A DNA stretch of 64,000 nt from Bolinopsis microptera. Lineage: Eukaryota; Ctenophora; Tentaculata; Lobata; Bolinopsidae. Shown here piece by piece: positions 23,247 through 34,572 of the stretch. Location: assembly GCF_026151205.1 (NCBI RefSeq), contig NC_087072.1, forward strand, positions 11,198,169 through 11,262,168, written 5' to 3'. Made by a program: the position numbers and the translations under genes. Below the pieces are notes generated by a model, which saw nothing but the letters and a program-made list of their open reading frames with translations, was not told where the DNA came from and searched no databases. Within the stretch, counting starts at the first letter, position 1, and each line of letters opens with the position of its first letter.

Positions 23247-23620
23247 CAAAAATAGGAAAAGTTATTTGGGGTTTTTATTATACGTGAAAAAAGTTTCATT
23301 ACCGTGGATTTTGTTTCGCGATTAAGCAAATTTTCACACCCTGCGGTTTCTTTGCGTTCGCGACTATACCCATTTGTGATTCCACTGTGTGGACGCAGGT
23401 ATGACAAATCATATGTTTTCGTAAAGTACATCCTCTGACTAGGAAATCACAAGTTTAATCAATTCTGGGGACTGTTCCTGGACAGAGTTATGACAGTTTA
23501 AAGCTTCCGCGCCGCGCAATAGCCCCAAAATGGCTAAAAATGTACACCGTCGTAGAATAACTTTGCGAAGGGAATGCGCGAGCACGAGAATATGATAGTT
23601 AATATTGATTTTCGGCCCCC

Positions 23621-23690
23621 GGAACGATAGCTTAGTTGGCTAAGAGGGCGATTGACCGTGCTAGCTGAGGGCTCGAATCCCGGTCTGACC
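23621..23690 (+). other. tRNA-like remnant with A and B boxes
   Basis: An A box (TAGCTTAGTTGG) and B box (GGCTCGAATCCC) are spaced as in a tRNA, with a pairing GGG/CCC T stem. The acceptor arms do not pair properly, so a functional tRNA is unlikely. It is probably a SINE head or tRNA pseudogene in the repeat mosaic. Confidence 0.5.
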
Positions 23691-24985
23691 TTTAATTTAG
23701 TTTGAACTGAAATAAGTTGTTTACTATTTTCACCAAAAAGCTTCTCTAGTGTTAAGTTAATATTGATTAGTTAATCATATTACAAGTTGTACTATAGGAT
23801 GAAATGCATAATTAGAAATGGGAAAGCAGCTATACGCAAAGCGTCATTATGCTACAATATTATAGTAATAACATTGTTTGTCTCAGATTATTTTTAATAC
23901 AAGAAGCGACCAGCATCGCATCTTCATCGATTAGTTCGGAGTCGTCGCTACATTGATTTTTAATTGATGCTATATAGCAGATATGAGCAGCTTTAATCAG
24001 TCTGATTTGGTAGTAATTTTTGCGCGCGAATATTGGATTTAAGCGCAAAGAAACCGCTATGCATAGCCTTCGGCGGTCGTGCGCTACTGCAAGCGAGAGG
24101 GCTCTGGCAGTCTGGCATAGTGGCATACTGGCATGGTTAGAGCTAAAGCAAATGGTGAAGTGAAATATATGATCATAAATATGATGATCTTAGAATATTA
24201 GACAACTCCACTCCATAATATTAAAAACAACTCCACTCTTGTAGGTTTACAACCTACCAGGACGCGCGCCGAGTTGGACTCGTCGACGGTCCTGTATATA
24301 TGGAACAGATATTTTACGAGTATCACCCGTTAACTCCACTCCATTACCGGAAGGATCCAGGATAGCAAACAAAGCTAAACTTCAAACATTGGATGAAATA
24401 ATACTTACTTGGGGGACCCCAGGCTATTATTTGTAGCGCGATGCGTTACTGTGCCGCGCCGCGCACTCAATGAGGCTTCTCACTGGCTAGATCGGCAAAA
24501 TGCACTACTGTGCCGCGCCGAGCTGCCATGAATTGACATCGTCAATTAAGCTATTATGTTCATAAACATAGCCTGCCGTAATTGAACCCTTTAAAACGCG
24601 CAAGTAAGCGCGTTTATGCGATTTTAATCAAAAATCAGATTTTACAATATCTGCAATCTAACTCAGCGCGCGGCTCTTGTAGCCTTTAACGGGTGATACT
24701 CGTAAAATATCTGTTCCATATATTGACCGTCGACGAGTCCAACTCGGCGCGCGTCCTGGTAGGTTATAAACGTACAAGCCGAATAGGAAAACAAATTTTT
24801 GACAAAATGGTATACCGTATACCAATTTTAAATAATTAAACTAGACAAAAACTTAAAATTCTACACTGCCAATGTTATAACCATGTTTAGTTCCACTTTT
24901 TGTACTCACGAACATCGCTTAAAAAACGCTACACAAACAACAAATCAAATTAAAAAGCATCGAATTTCCCCGCTAAGGGAGTGTT

Positions 24986-26656
24986 TGAGTTCGTACCTTC
25001 CGACCACAAACTCAAGTTATATGCTCCTGACAAGTGGAAATCAGACGCTCCGACTTCTCCTGCTGTCACCCTGAAGTTAGCTGTAAAGTTTTACCCTCCC
25101 TCTCCCCATAAGTTTGTTAACCAAGTTACACGGTTACAGTTCTTTCTACACATCAGAAACCTCATACTTGAGGGTAAGTTGTTTGCCCAACTCCTAGTCC
25201 TACTCAAGATAGTAAACTTTTGGTTAATAAAACAATTATTTGATAAAAACAAATGTAACAAATTATAACAAGCGACGGTCGCGGTAGTGAAGAGTCGCTT
25301 ATTAAATATAACTTTTAAACAAATCGGTTTGTTACAATTCCCTGTCAGTTGTGAGTTGTCACCCAATAACAAAACTACAGAATCTCACTCTTTTAAGAGG
25401 AACCAATATATCACTTACTTCAAGATAATTTTAAACTCGAACTAAACCTAATTGGTTGATTTAGAAACTTTGAACTCCCTCCCTTGAGTAGTTCAGCGAA
25501 GCAGTGCCTCCTCAACATAACAGCACTTACTCGAAATAACGTACTGTAGTCCGACGACCGACATGTACTAAAGTTCGTCAGAAATCACCACTGTCGAACT
25601 CCGGTACGTGTCGAACTAGAGTCCAGGTAGCGTTCGACACAATTGTTCCCTCCATTTTCTGCTTGTGATCCAACGACTCACATTATGTGGTGTTAAACTT
25701 AATGGGGACCGATTTTTCTTGTTCTTTTATGATCCCATGGCACGCACTGGTGCACCTCTGTTGCTGCACGTTGTCGGTTCACATTGGCATCTGATCGGGA
25801 TAACATACTCGCACGTTGCAGTGGTATATAAGCCCACGAAGGTACAATAGTAGCATCGATACAGCTACTGCCTGGACAAAAATTGTGATGAGAATTCCTA
25901 CAGGAAATGTGTCATTAAAATTTGCTGCGGAAAGTTTTTTTCTAATTTCTCTTATAGACGACTCTACTATCCGGAGCACTTTACCCCATTCGGCCATTCT
26001 CACCCTACTCAGTTTACTCTGATAAGCTGAACATGCAACGGAACGTTTACGACACTGACATGCTTTGTAGTCGAACCTGTGATGAGTGATTAACGCTGTC
26101 GAAGTCACCTGGCCCACTGCAACCAAGAGATGATGCTTCATCTATCACAAGCAGGCCCTCTGGCGGAACCTGTCGAGACACGAACTTGGTTCAGCTTCCA
26201 AATTTCATAGCTTTGTGGTCCTCCTTCGTTTGGGATACTTGGCACCATGAGTTAGCAATTAACTGTATAACTACTATTGTTTCTACTTGCCCTAATTGTT
26301 AAATAACTGCAGACCAGTGGAGACTTGAGGTGAAACTGAATAATAATTAGCTTGTATTAGGGTTGAGGTCAATTAATAAAGGGCTAGGATTTTGGTCGTC
26401 AGAACCACACAGAATAGGTGTTCAAGGGTTATTAGGATTATTAGGGTTTGGTTAATGCTTATTGCTTGGCTTAAGGTTGTGGTCAGAGTAGACGGCTAGG
26501 GTTTTTGATCGCCCGTTAGACTGTCAGATCCACATAGAAAACATGTTGGTCACGTGATAACGGGTATCGACTGATTAAATTCGTCCTTTCAAAGAAGACG
26601 TACCAGTTCTTTCAAACTTGAATTTGTTTTCTTTCAAAGTTGCTCGTCCGTACCAG
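24986..26656. other. No gene recognised upstream of the kinase
   Basis: Short frames on both strands here, for example minus 25779-26141 with one hydrophobic stretch, lack recognisable domains. No repeat shared with the rest of the window was noticed beyond 24985. The last few hundred bases may carry regulatory DNA for the kinase. Confidence 0.4.
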
Positions 26657-26664
26657 TATAAAAG
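26657..26664 (+). promoter_or_regulatory. TATA box of the kinase gene
   Basis: TATAAAAG lies 38 bases before the ATG at 26695. Initiation about 30 bases downstream would leave a 5' leader of under ten bases, so either the leader is very short or the true start is slightly different. Inference from sequence alone. Confidence 0.45.
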
Positions 26665-26694
26665 ATACGAGATACCTCTTTTCTACGAAGCAAA

Positions 26695-27477
26695 ATGTTA
26701 TCCTCAACCCTTCTAAGAGATTTAATCGTTATCAAGCAACTTGGAGCAGGAGGTAATGGTACTGTGTACCTTACACAGCACAATATATCCCTCAACAGAT
26801 ACGTGGTCAAGATATTCAGAGATCATCCTGACCTTCCTATGGTTTATCAAGACGGGACAGAACTACCACTAGAAATAGCGACACTAAGATCACTCCATCA
26901 CCCCAATGTAGTGAAGTATGAAACTCACTTCCTCTTTAAGGGAGAATGGTATCTGCTGATGGAATACGAGCCAGGATTCAGTGATCTGCACACCTTGACT
27001 CGAAAGTGCAAACTTACCGAGAAGACCGTACTGAACATAGCAGAGCAGCTGTACACAGTTGTGGATTACTGTCTTCAGAACAACATCGACCACGGAGACA
27101 TCAAGGAAGAGAATATCCTCTACAATCCCAAGACAAACCAACTCAAACTGATAGACTTCGGTACTGCTCTACCTCTTTCGAAACACCCTCTCAACTTTCT
27201 CAGAGGCACCACCGCATGTCTGCCTCCTGAAGCGTTCTCCAAACCTCACTACTTCCCACTTCAAGCCAGTGTCTGGGCTATCGGGTGTGTTCTGTACGGC
27301 TGTATGACGGGCAGACCTGCATTCTCAGACACTTCTGATATCCTGAATAAGAGAGCGAAAGTTCCACTACACACGAGGAAGTTCTACTCCAGGAGACTGG
27401 TCAGCCTGGCGGAGCGCTGTTTGGAACCTTGCCGAGTTTTGAGGATTATGTGGTCGGAGTTGGGGAGACAATTATGA
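26695..27477 (+). CDS. Intronless PIM-like protein kinase
   Basis: This 260-residue frame is essentially one protein kinase catalytic domain. Visible elements are a glycine loop LGAGGNGTVYL, the ATP-binding Lys in YVVKIF, a catalytic loop HGDIKEENIL, the metal-binding DFG in LIDFGTALPL, a PPE in place of APE, and SVWAIGCVLYGCMTGRPAF in the C lobe. The layout, with the D-I-K-x-E-N loop, is closest to the PIM/CAMK-like group. Two substitutions are notable: HRD is HGD, so the arginine that usually contacts the activation-loop phosphate is absent, as expected for a constitutively folded kinase, and the usual Asp of D-x-W-x-x-G is Ser. Lys, catalytic Asp and DFG Asp are kept, so activity is plausible. 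Absence of introns suggests a retrocopy or a compact gene; a TATA box lies just upstream. The substrate is unknown. Confidence 0.8.
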   Translation: MLSSTLLRDLIVIKQLGAGGNGTVYLTQHNISLNRYVVKIFRDHPDLPMVYQDGTELPLEIATLRSLHHPNVVKYETHFLFKGEWYLLMEYEPGFSDLHTLTRKCKLTEKTVLNIAEQLYTVVDYCLQNNIDHGDIKEENILYNPKTNQLKLIDFGTALPLSKHPLNFLRGTTACLPPEAFSKPHYFPLQASVWAIGCVLYGCMTGRPAFSDTSDILNKRAKVPLHTRKFYSRRLVSLAERCLEPCRVLRIMWSELGRQL

Positions 27478-29263
27478 CCTGCTTACTGTTACGGGACTTT
27501 GTTTTGAATTCTGTGAATGCTATGAGATATATTTTATAATGTTTTTTGTAACGTAATGATGCTATTCTATTTGACATTTCGATAATTTTGGGTTTGAATT
27601 TAGAGTACACCAAAACAAATTATCAGAACCAAAAACTAAAAGCGCTATGACAGTTTGAGTCAACCCAACTGAACAAAGCAGTGCAGTAACATAACCAAAA
27701 GAAAAATGGTCAATGGTAACAAATTAACCACGGAAACCACCACATAATTTATATTATATATGGAAGAACAGGTCCTACAAAATTAGTTACAAGAAACAAG
27801 CATGGACCATCGGTCTTTTTTTATATTTGATTATATTGTGCACGCCTTAATCAGAGCAACTTTCCACAATTTATTCGTGCACTTGATCAGTGCGTGCTTT
27901 GTCAGACGCTACCCGACCCCATCTCATCGGAGCCAGGACGGTGGAGGGGGTGTAGGCGAAGCTGTACAATCTGTGAGTGACAGGAGAATTTTTGGTAAAT
28001 TTAACCGCTGATAACCGTATTTTAGCGAAAGGTGAATTTTATTATACAAACGTCATCTAATAATTATCATGTTAGCTTTCACCGTGTGAAATTGAAGTAG
28101 CTCAGAAAATCAAGAAAAAATGCAGAGCTAAGAATCAGCAGAAAAGTAGAAACTATTAAAACCTGTTGGATGGATCAAAAAGGTTATTAAAAAGTGATAT
28201 TATCCATTTACCTCCTAATTGATCTACCGATGACATTACATAGTATGGGCCAACTTAGTCACGTGATAGTTCATTGTAGAGTGATTTATAATATCATTCT
28301 TAAATACCCTTTTTCCTTCGTAACACATTTCTGTCGAAACTACTCAATATTAGGAACAATATTATTAGAAGGTATTATGACTGGTTCTCATGTTGATCTT
28401 CAAGAGGGGAAGTTGGAAACTGTTGGCATCTCGGGAATTTGTATGATATTTGATTGTTGTTGTCCATTAGCTGTATGGTTTGACTGCCGATTACATACAT
28501 TTTTAAAATTCCTCAATTCCTCGAGTCTCCTCTGGTCTGCAGGTATTTAACGACTGTGTAAGACTGTTGTTACTCAATTCCTCAAGTCTCCTCTGATCTG
28601 CAACTTTTCGAGTTGGACAAGTAGAAACAATAGCGGCAGTCAATAAAGAATTCTTCACCTAAATTTTTCAAATTCCAAGTCTCCTCTGGTCTGCAACTAT
28701 TTAACAAGACTTTTTTATCATGCTGTGCTCTGGAAATTGTGATAGTACCTGTTCGATTTGTTAAGGAGACGATCTCCCTGTTCATATGTTACAGGATCAG
28801 AATGTTCGTGAGGAACAGTCACCAAAAGTGAGTTGCTTACCTGCTGTGTGTTTTCGTACTCTGGTCTTCACTCAAGTTGCAAAGCTCCAATAAACGTATC
28901 GCAAAGAACATTTATATCTGAAAATTGTGTTAGTACCAGTTTGATCAGTTAAGGTGAGGATTGCCTCGATCTGTCGGGTTCAGTTTAACTGCCTAGGTCA
29001 TGAGTAGAACCGAAGGATCAAAAAATATGTTGCTTGTTGCTCGTATCAACTATAAAACATCAATTTTGAGGGATAAGGAAGTGTTTATAGGTTCTGAAAC
29101 CTTGCTAAATCGATTTTTCGTGCAATTTTAGGTCAGAAAGCGTAACAAGTGTTACAAGCCTTGTATAATACAAAATGTGTATCACCTCTTCAACCCGCCG
29201 AACATGTGCTTACCCTAAAAATGTAAACAAATGTGTTTCACCTCCCCGCCAGTATCCACATCT
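27478..29263. other. Non-coding spacer before duplication copy 2
   Basis: A 25-30-base unit containing AGTCTCCTCTGGTCTGCA recurs at about 28511-28541, 28573-28603 and 28663-28698. No gene was recognised. The DNA just before 29264 replaces the first exon and promoter region that precede transporter copy 1. Confidence 0.5.
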
Positions 29264-29495
29264 ATACACTGGCGGTTCTTTTGACTTACGGGGTTATTTT
29301 CTTTATCCCCGGCACTTTCGTCAAGTTCCTGTGTCCTGTTCCAAGAAAGATCACAGACTTGTGTATCATTTTCCATTCTTTGTGGCTAACTAGCGGTAAC
29401 TGAGCAAATAACCGTATACTTGCTTCATTGGACCATACCTATTAGAGATTATATGTTGTTAGTTGCTGCCTAAATTTACAAACTCTATTCTTCAG

Positions 29496-32400
29496 CAACC
29501 AGAACAAAATAATGAAATTCAGAAGGCAGGAAAGTCAGATAAGTGGAAGAAAGCACTGTTTGCCTTCTGTTTCCTTACAATAACAACCCAGTACTTCTTT
29601 TTCACCATGCCTCTAGCGTTTTTGGTCAATGAACTTATTGAGGTGAGATTTTTCACAGCTTTCCATTGAAAATGAATAAAGATGTAGTTTTATATAATTT
29701 AAACATATATATAAATAACGGAACTGTACATTGATATTACCACCTTAACACAGCAAATAACAAATACATGCCTCTAGAAGATAGATGTAACTATAACACC
29801 CTCTCTAGGTTTGGAAACACAACAAGATAACGTCCGGGAGCATTGTTGGCGCATTCTCCTTCTCCCTAGCCGGTGCTGCATTGCTCTCCAATAGATTCAC
29901 CAGATGTATCCAGCCTAGGCAGACCTTACTTCTCACAGTCATTGTGTTGACACTATCTGCTCCCATATTTTTCGTCAAGTTTGACAAAACAGCCTTTGTC
30001 ATTGTTCTGTTCATCACAAGAATGATACAGGGTTTTGTCATTGGGTTATGTGGTGGGTGACATTAATGATATATCGAATCGAACAATATATCATCATTAA
30101 TGGCTAAGGTCACTTTTCTTTTCTTCTTCAGAAGTAACTATTGACAAAACAGAATCTTAAAACTAAGTGCTAACATATTTCATGTTTCAGAGCCTCAGCT
30201 TATGTCAGTTATGACATCATTGTATCCAGAGAGGCTAGGATTCGTGACCGGATCTTTTGAGCTTGCAGCTAGCATATCATCTACAGTGGGCCCTTTTTTG
30301 GGCGGCTTTATCTATCAAAATCATGGTTTTGCAGTCGCCTCCACAATTCCATGTTAGTATTATTTTGTATGGTACAACTATAAACGTTTTTAAAGAATCA
30401 AATATCTTACTTCTAGACATAGCTGACTGCATGCAGACTATTTTCTGATTTCAACTAGATAAAATTGATTAAAACAGATTTAGCAAGTTTGACAATGTTG
30501 AGTTTTACCAACCAGGTGTATTCAACCTATTTGCTAGCATTGGAGGACTGATACTCTTGAGTCCTAGTGTGATGTTTGATCAACCAGACTTCGATTCAGA
30601 AGACAGTCAACCTACCAGAACAGATCAAGAACGAACAACAATTGCATCACTGTTCATCCTGCCAGTTGTTCTTCTAGGGATGTTCTCAGAGACTCTAGTA
30701 TCCATGATTGTGAACACAATAGAGTTCTTCTACCCTAACTTTTACAGCGTGATATTTAACAAACAAGAAGGTTATGTTGGTGCTGTTCTTGCCATAGCAG
30801 GACTAATGTATTGCATAGCAACTGTAACAGCAGGTAAAAGATATCATATTTGACATTGGGATTAACTTTTTTAGTTGGCTACTTAAAATAAATAATGGAT
30901 CACCAATTACATACATACATGCTACATGAAGAGGTCTCCTCCTAGTCGTTGGAGTGGCCTGCATCACACACATCTCTTCTACGGCGTAACATGTTCCTCC
31001 ATTCCACTCGCTTTAGAGCCAACTGTTTTACTGCATCTCTGCTGATGTTATCGACACCTGTAAATTCAGCCGCATCCTCGAGTACACAGGCCATCCAGCC
31101 TTTGCGGGGTCGTCCTCTCAGTCTCTTTCCATAGTTTGGTTTCCAATCCAGTAAGAAATTGGGGAACCGCGTCTCTGGCATTCTGACAACATGTCCGTAC
31201 CACCTTAGTCTAGCCGCACCGATGAAAGTTTCGATAGACTTAATTCCAGCACGCCTGAGAACTTCTTCATTGGAGACATGGAAGAACCACTTTATCTTCA
31301 AGATTCTTCTCAGGGAGGTCAGATGGAAGACCTCAAACCGTTTCATCTGCTTCTTTGTTGTGTTCCACACTTCAGCTCCATATAACAGAATAGTAATAAC
31401 AGCAGCCTTGTAGATACGGATCTTGGTGGGCGTTCTTATAGTTCGACTGTTCCATATCTTCCAAAGCTGATGGAACGCACCATTAGCACGCTGGATCCTG
31501 ATGTCAAGATCTCGGTCAATGGTACCATCCCCACTGATGTTGGCACCAAGATAAACAAAGTTGCTGACCTGTTCAACAGGTTCTCCCTCCACTGTTAGCT
31601 TTATACTGTCTCTTTCGGTGTAAGGTCGCTGGGACGCACACTTGCTGATCGCCATGCATTGTGTCTTTTTAGCGTTGATCTTCAACCCAGCATAAGAGGT
31701 GTAATAAGCTATAAGATCAGTGGACTCTTGCAGCCCTTCTTCAGTATTGTCCATCACTGCCAGATCATCAGCGTAGTCACTATCCATGATAACTTTTTCA
31801 TCTGCACCCTTTAGTTCCTTTTGCAGTACAGCACCATGACTGATTGCCTTGTGAACCTCGGCCAAAAAGATTCCAAAGTTCAGACAGAAATTAAATACAG
31901 GAGGGCCCTGGATATCACCCTGTCCAGTGCCCGAATTAACAGAGAACCAATCAGACATTTCACCATTAACCCTGACAGCACTCATGGTTCCGTTGAAGAA
32001 TGCCTGAAAGATTCTAACATATTTCTCAGGAAGTCCATAGTGTCTCATGCTTGACCAAATAAACTCTCTTCTGATGGAATCAAACCTTTGCCTTAAAATC
32101 AATGAAATTAACATAAAGTGGAATGTTAAACTCAATGCAGTTGTGAATAATGGTGCGGATGGAATAAATCTGATCAATACACCAGTTACAATTGTTAATG
32201 AAATTGTTAATGAAATTGTTAATGAAACCATGACTCTGATTCTAAAAAGCTTTAACTGGTCGTTTTCAGGAATGTTAGTAGACAAAGAAGTTCCGAGGAA
32301 GACAATGATATTCAGTGGCATGGCTATGATGATATGTGGCTGTTTAGCGATTGACCAGGAGTTTATAAAAAGCAGTGCAGTTTGGGCAGCAATTATGCTA

Positions 32401-32961
32401 TCAGTTATTGACTTCGGCAGTGGCTTGACTCAGGTATGCATCAAGATTTATTATTACCAAAACCAGCTAATGTAAACGCCATAGTTAATTAATTCCCAAA
32501 TAGCTTCTATCTGTTTTGGATACAAGTTACAGTAAGCTTTCTTTCAATAATTCTGTTGTCTGAGAAATGAAGTTTAAAATGCTAGAGTGTGGACTGTGGA
32601 ATAATATAAAGTCAAGACTAAATTCAATTGGTTAATTAAAGTTTATTTTCAGATCGGTATTCTACCTTGCTTGATAGTTCAGTATCAGTACATTACGCAT
32701 GTTTCAAGGGAAACTAGCTCCTGTCAAATGAGTGGACTCTTTCGAGCGGCTTACTTCACAGGGGCATTCTTTGGGCCCGTTATTGGAGGATTTATGTTGG
32801 AATTCATGAGCTACCAAAATGCCTACATTGTTCTCGCTGGTGTACTTCTAGCGAATTTAGCAATTTTGGCTGCAGTTGAATTAATATTCCCACATACAAT
32901 AGAAATTCCATCAGGCAGACAGGGATCTTATGAAAATTTAGATTCAGTCAATTCAGATTAG
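29496..32961 (+). pseudogene. Transporter copy 2, lacking the start exon
   Basis: Six exons match exons 2-7 of the gene at 8617-11101: 29496-29642, 29809-30052, 30191-30352, 30516-30833, 32270-32433 and 32653-32961. All frames and splice sites are intact, but the five-codon first exon and upstream region lie outside the duplicated block. By eye I count six amino-acid changes (for example Tyr to Phe in VMYDQ, Leu to Phe in GPLLGG, Ser to Phe twice, Ser to Gly, Asp to Gly) and six silent ones, a ratio expected under relaxed constraint. The fifth shared intron contains an RTE-like LINE. It could still be expressed from another start exon, so pseudogene status is inferred. Confidence 0.7.
30911..32179 (-). 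mobile_element. 5'-truncated RTE-like LINE in transporter copy 2
   Basis: Absent from copy 1, this insertion is flanked by CACCAATTAC (30901-30910) and CACCAGTTAC (32180-32189), a target duplication with one change. A minus-strand frame to 30942 encodes the C-terminal half of a reverse transcriptase: FDSIRREFIWSSMRHYGL, SGTGQGDIQGPPVFNF, MDSDYADDLAV, a thumb region and a basic tail LRGRPRKGWMACVLEDAAEF. A one-base frameshift just before FDSI splits the frame; upstream residues TIIHNCIEFNIPLYVNFIDF continue in another frame. The element ends in ATGTATGTA repeats, as RTE-type elements often do. It is dead on arrival. Confidence 0.82.
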
Positions 32962-33228
32962 CTAAGGGAAATTTCTCATGTTTTTTTTTTTTTTTTTATG
33001 CCTAGCTACAGTGTGGAAAAGACATTTCTAAACCCCACAACTCTACCTCCCACTGGTCCATACGCAGCTAAAAAACATGTGAACAATCCCTTACCCATTA
33101 ATTTATTTGCTGACATGTGTTCTGTTACAATGTTTTAAATTGATTCTACAATTATCTGTTAATTCACCCGTCTAAATTTAAAGGTTGTCAGAAATGTGGC
33201 ATAATGCAATGTTAAGAGATTGAATGTA

Positions 33229-33566
33229 CCTCCTGAGCCGGTACTCATTTCCTCTCTGAGCTAGCTAGTGTATATCAGTTTCTTGTTGGTGTTTTGTCTG
33301 TGTTTGTTTGTCCGTAGTAGGAATTTACTGTAACTTTGGAGACTGGGCGCAGTAATGTCCCAGAGGGTTTGTAACATCATGGATGCTGACTAAGCTTACC
33401 TGATCCTCTCCAACTTGTATTAGTACACTACTTCATTCACACCAGTCATTTCACTACATTAAACTGATTGAGGTTATGCCCTTTGTACATGCTGAAGCGA
33501 TATGCTATGATGAGTGGAATATGAGTTAGGATCAGTTTGGTCCGTTTCATGGCAAAAACATTTATT
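33229..33566. mobile_element. SINE-like insertion with 13-bp target duplication
   Basis: 338 bases missing from copy 1 are flanked by GAGATTGAATGTA at 33216-33228 and 33567-33579. The 13-base duplication is typical of LINE-driven retrotransposition. No coding frame, clear A/B boxes or long poly-A was seen, so the family is unknown. Confidence 0.7.
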
Positions 33567-33622
33567 GAGATTGAATGTAAAGTGATTCTGAGTAGACAAC
33601 CACTTCAATGTTTTAAGGTTGC

Positions 33623-33840
33623 ATAACGTTGCCTGTAGGCGCCCCCTCCCCTTTTGGCGCCCCTCCCTAAAATTGAACAAATTAGGTGATTTTAGAGGAT
33701 ACGCCCGTAAAATCTCTAAAAAAGTGTGTTTCTAGAGCAAAACGCGCACGTTTGTCCAGCCAGTTACGCCACAGGCTGGACAAGCTGTTGTGTTTTTATG
33801 GTGAATGATGGAAAATTGATTATATGATTTTTTCTGAAAG
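33623..33840 (+). mobile_element. hAT-like remnant
   Basis: Sequence from ACGTTGCCTGTAGG through the TTGAACAAATTAGGTGAT block to GCCCGTAAAATCTCT matches, in inverted orientation, the right end of the hAT-like element at 40750-40888. Copy 1 has only the terminal piece at about 11511-11533, so an internal deletion there or an insertion here separates the copies. Confidence 0.6.
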
Positions 33841-34123
33841 AGGAGTAGAGCAAAGTGAAGTAAAGTAAAAAGTATGACACCACATTATCACGCATCTGTG
33901 CAAAGGATCATCACACTATATGAAAAAAATATATTAATATTTTCAGTGGAACAGAAATGTATAAATTAGAGAATCCATTAAAATGATTTCAGTATCAAGC
34001 AACAAAGATTATGAACAGTGCAGTCGATAAAGAACGATGCTGCATGTAGTAAGCTACTGCAGGATAAAAATGTAAAATAAACAATGGGGAATGGTATAGA
34101 TTAGTTGAACCTCCTTTCCTCAT

Positions 34124-34205
34124 ATACCTGAGGACCCCAGGCTATTATGTTCATTAACATATATATATAGATTTGGCGGAATGACAGGCTGAGCGCGGCC
34201 CAGTA
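34124..34205. mobile_element. Foldback MITE fragment absent from copy 1
   Basis: The stretch with AGGCTATTATGTTCAT followed by GGCGGAATGACAGGCTGAGC matches the loop and right arm of the MITE at 22961-23103. Copy 1 reads straight across at about 11770-11785. The target duplication is not clear. Confidence 0.55.
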
Positions 34206-34572
34206 AGAGCCTCCACTAATATATCAAGAAAACAACAATTTCAAGAAAACAACAATTTTATTTAGTATCAATTAAAGCAAACAAAAATATATTTTATAGT
34301 ATAGATTTATTGCACCAAAAATATCCATCACAACCGAAGACACAGCCAATTAAGATTTATCTCGCACTGAATGAGTGAACACAACGTAATTACCACAAAA
34401 TGACGTTGAAACAATCATTGCACATGCATGTGCGCATTTCAACACCATTACCATGGTTACTATGCAACAGTGACGTAACGAAGGGCCCGCAGCTGCAGGG
34501 GGCGCCAAATCGTCGTTTCACCTACCTACCTATGTCACCTATGTTGAGATTCGTTAAGCTTTAACAGGGCCA

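Larger units (their letters stand above)
22480..24985. repeat. Repeat mosaic A, related to 42.05-46.19 kb
   Basis: Blocks here recur in the same general order at 42-46 kb. Shared blocks include about 22480-22620 (with 42050-42090 and 43783-43915), a CGCGCGCCGAGTTGGACTCG block at about 24262 (inverted at 24690-24780, again at 45640), a CTCCACTCCAT block at 24334-24410 (with 45909-45992) and 24800-24970 (with 46010-46180). Several MITEs are inserted. GC-rich short palindromes sit in AT-rich DNA. No protein frame was found; a large non-autonomous element is likely. Confidence 0.65.

Noticed and set aside
25779-26141. 120-codon minus-strand frame with one hydrophobic stretch
   Set aside because: No recognisable domain, no splice context, and composition similar to the surrounding non-coding DNA.
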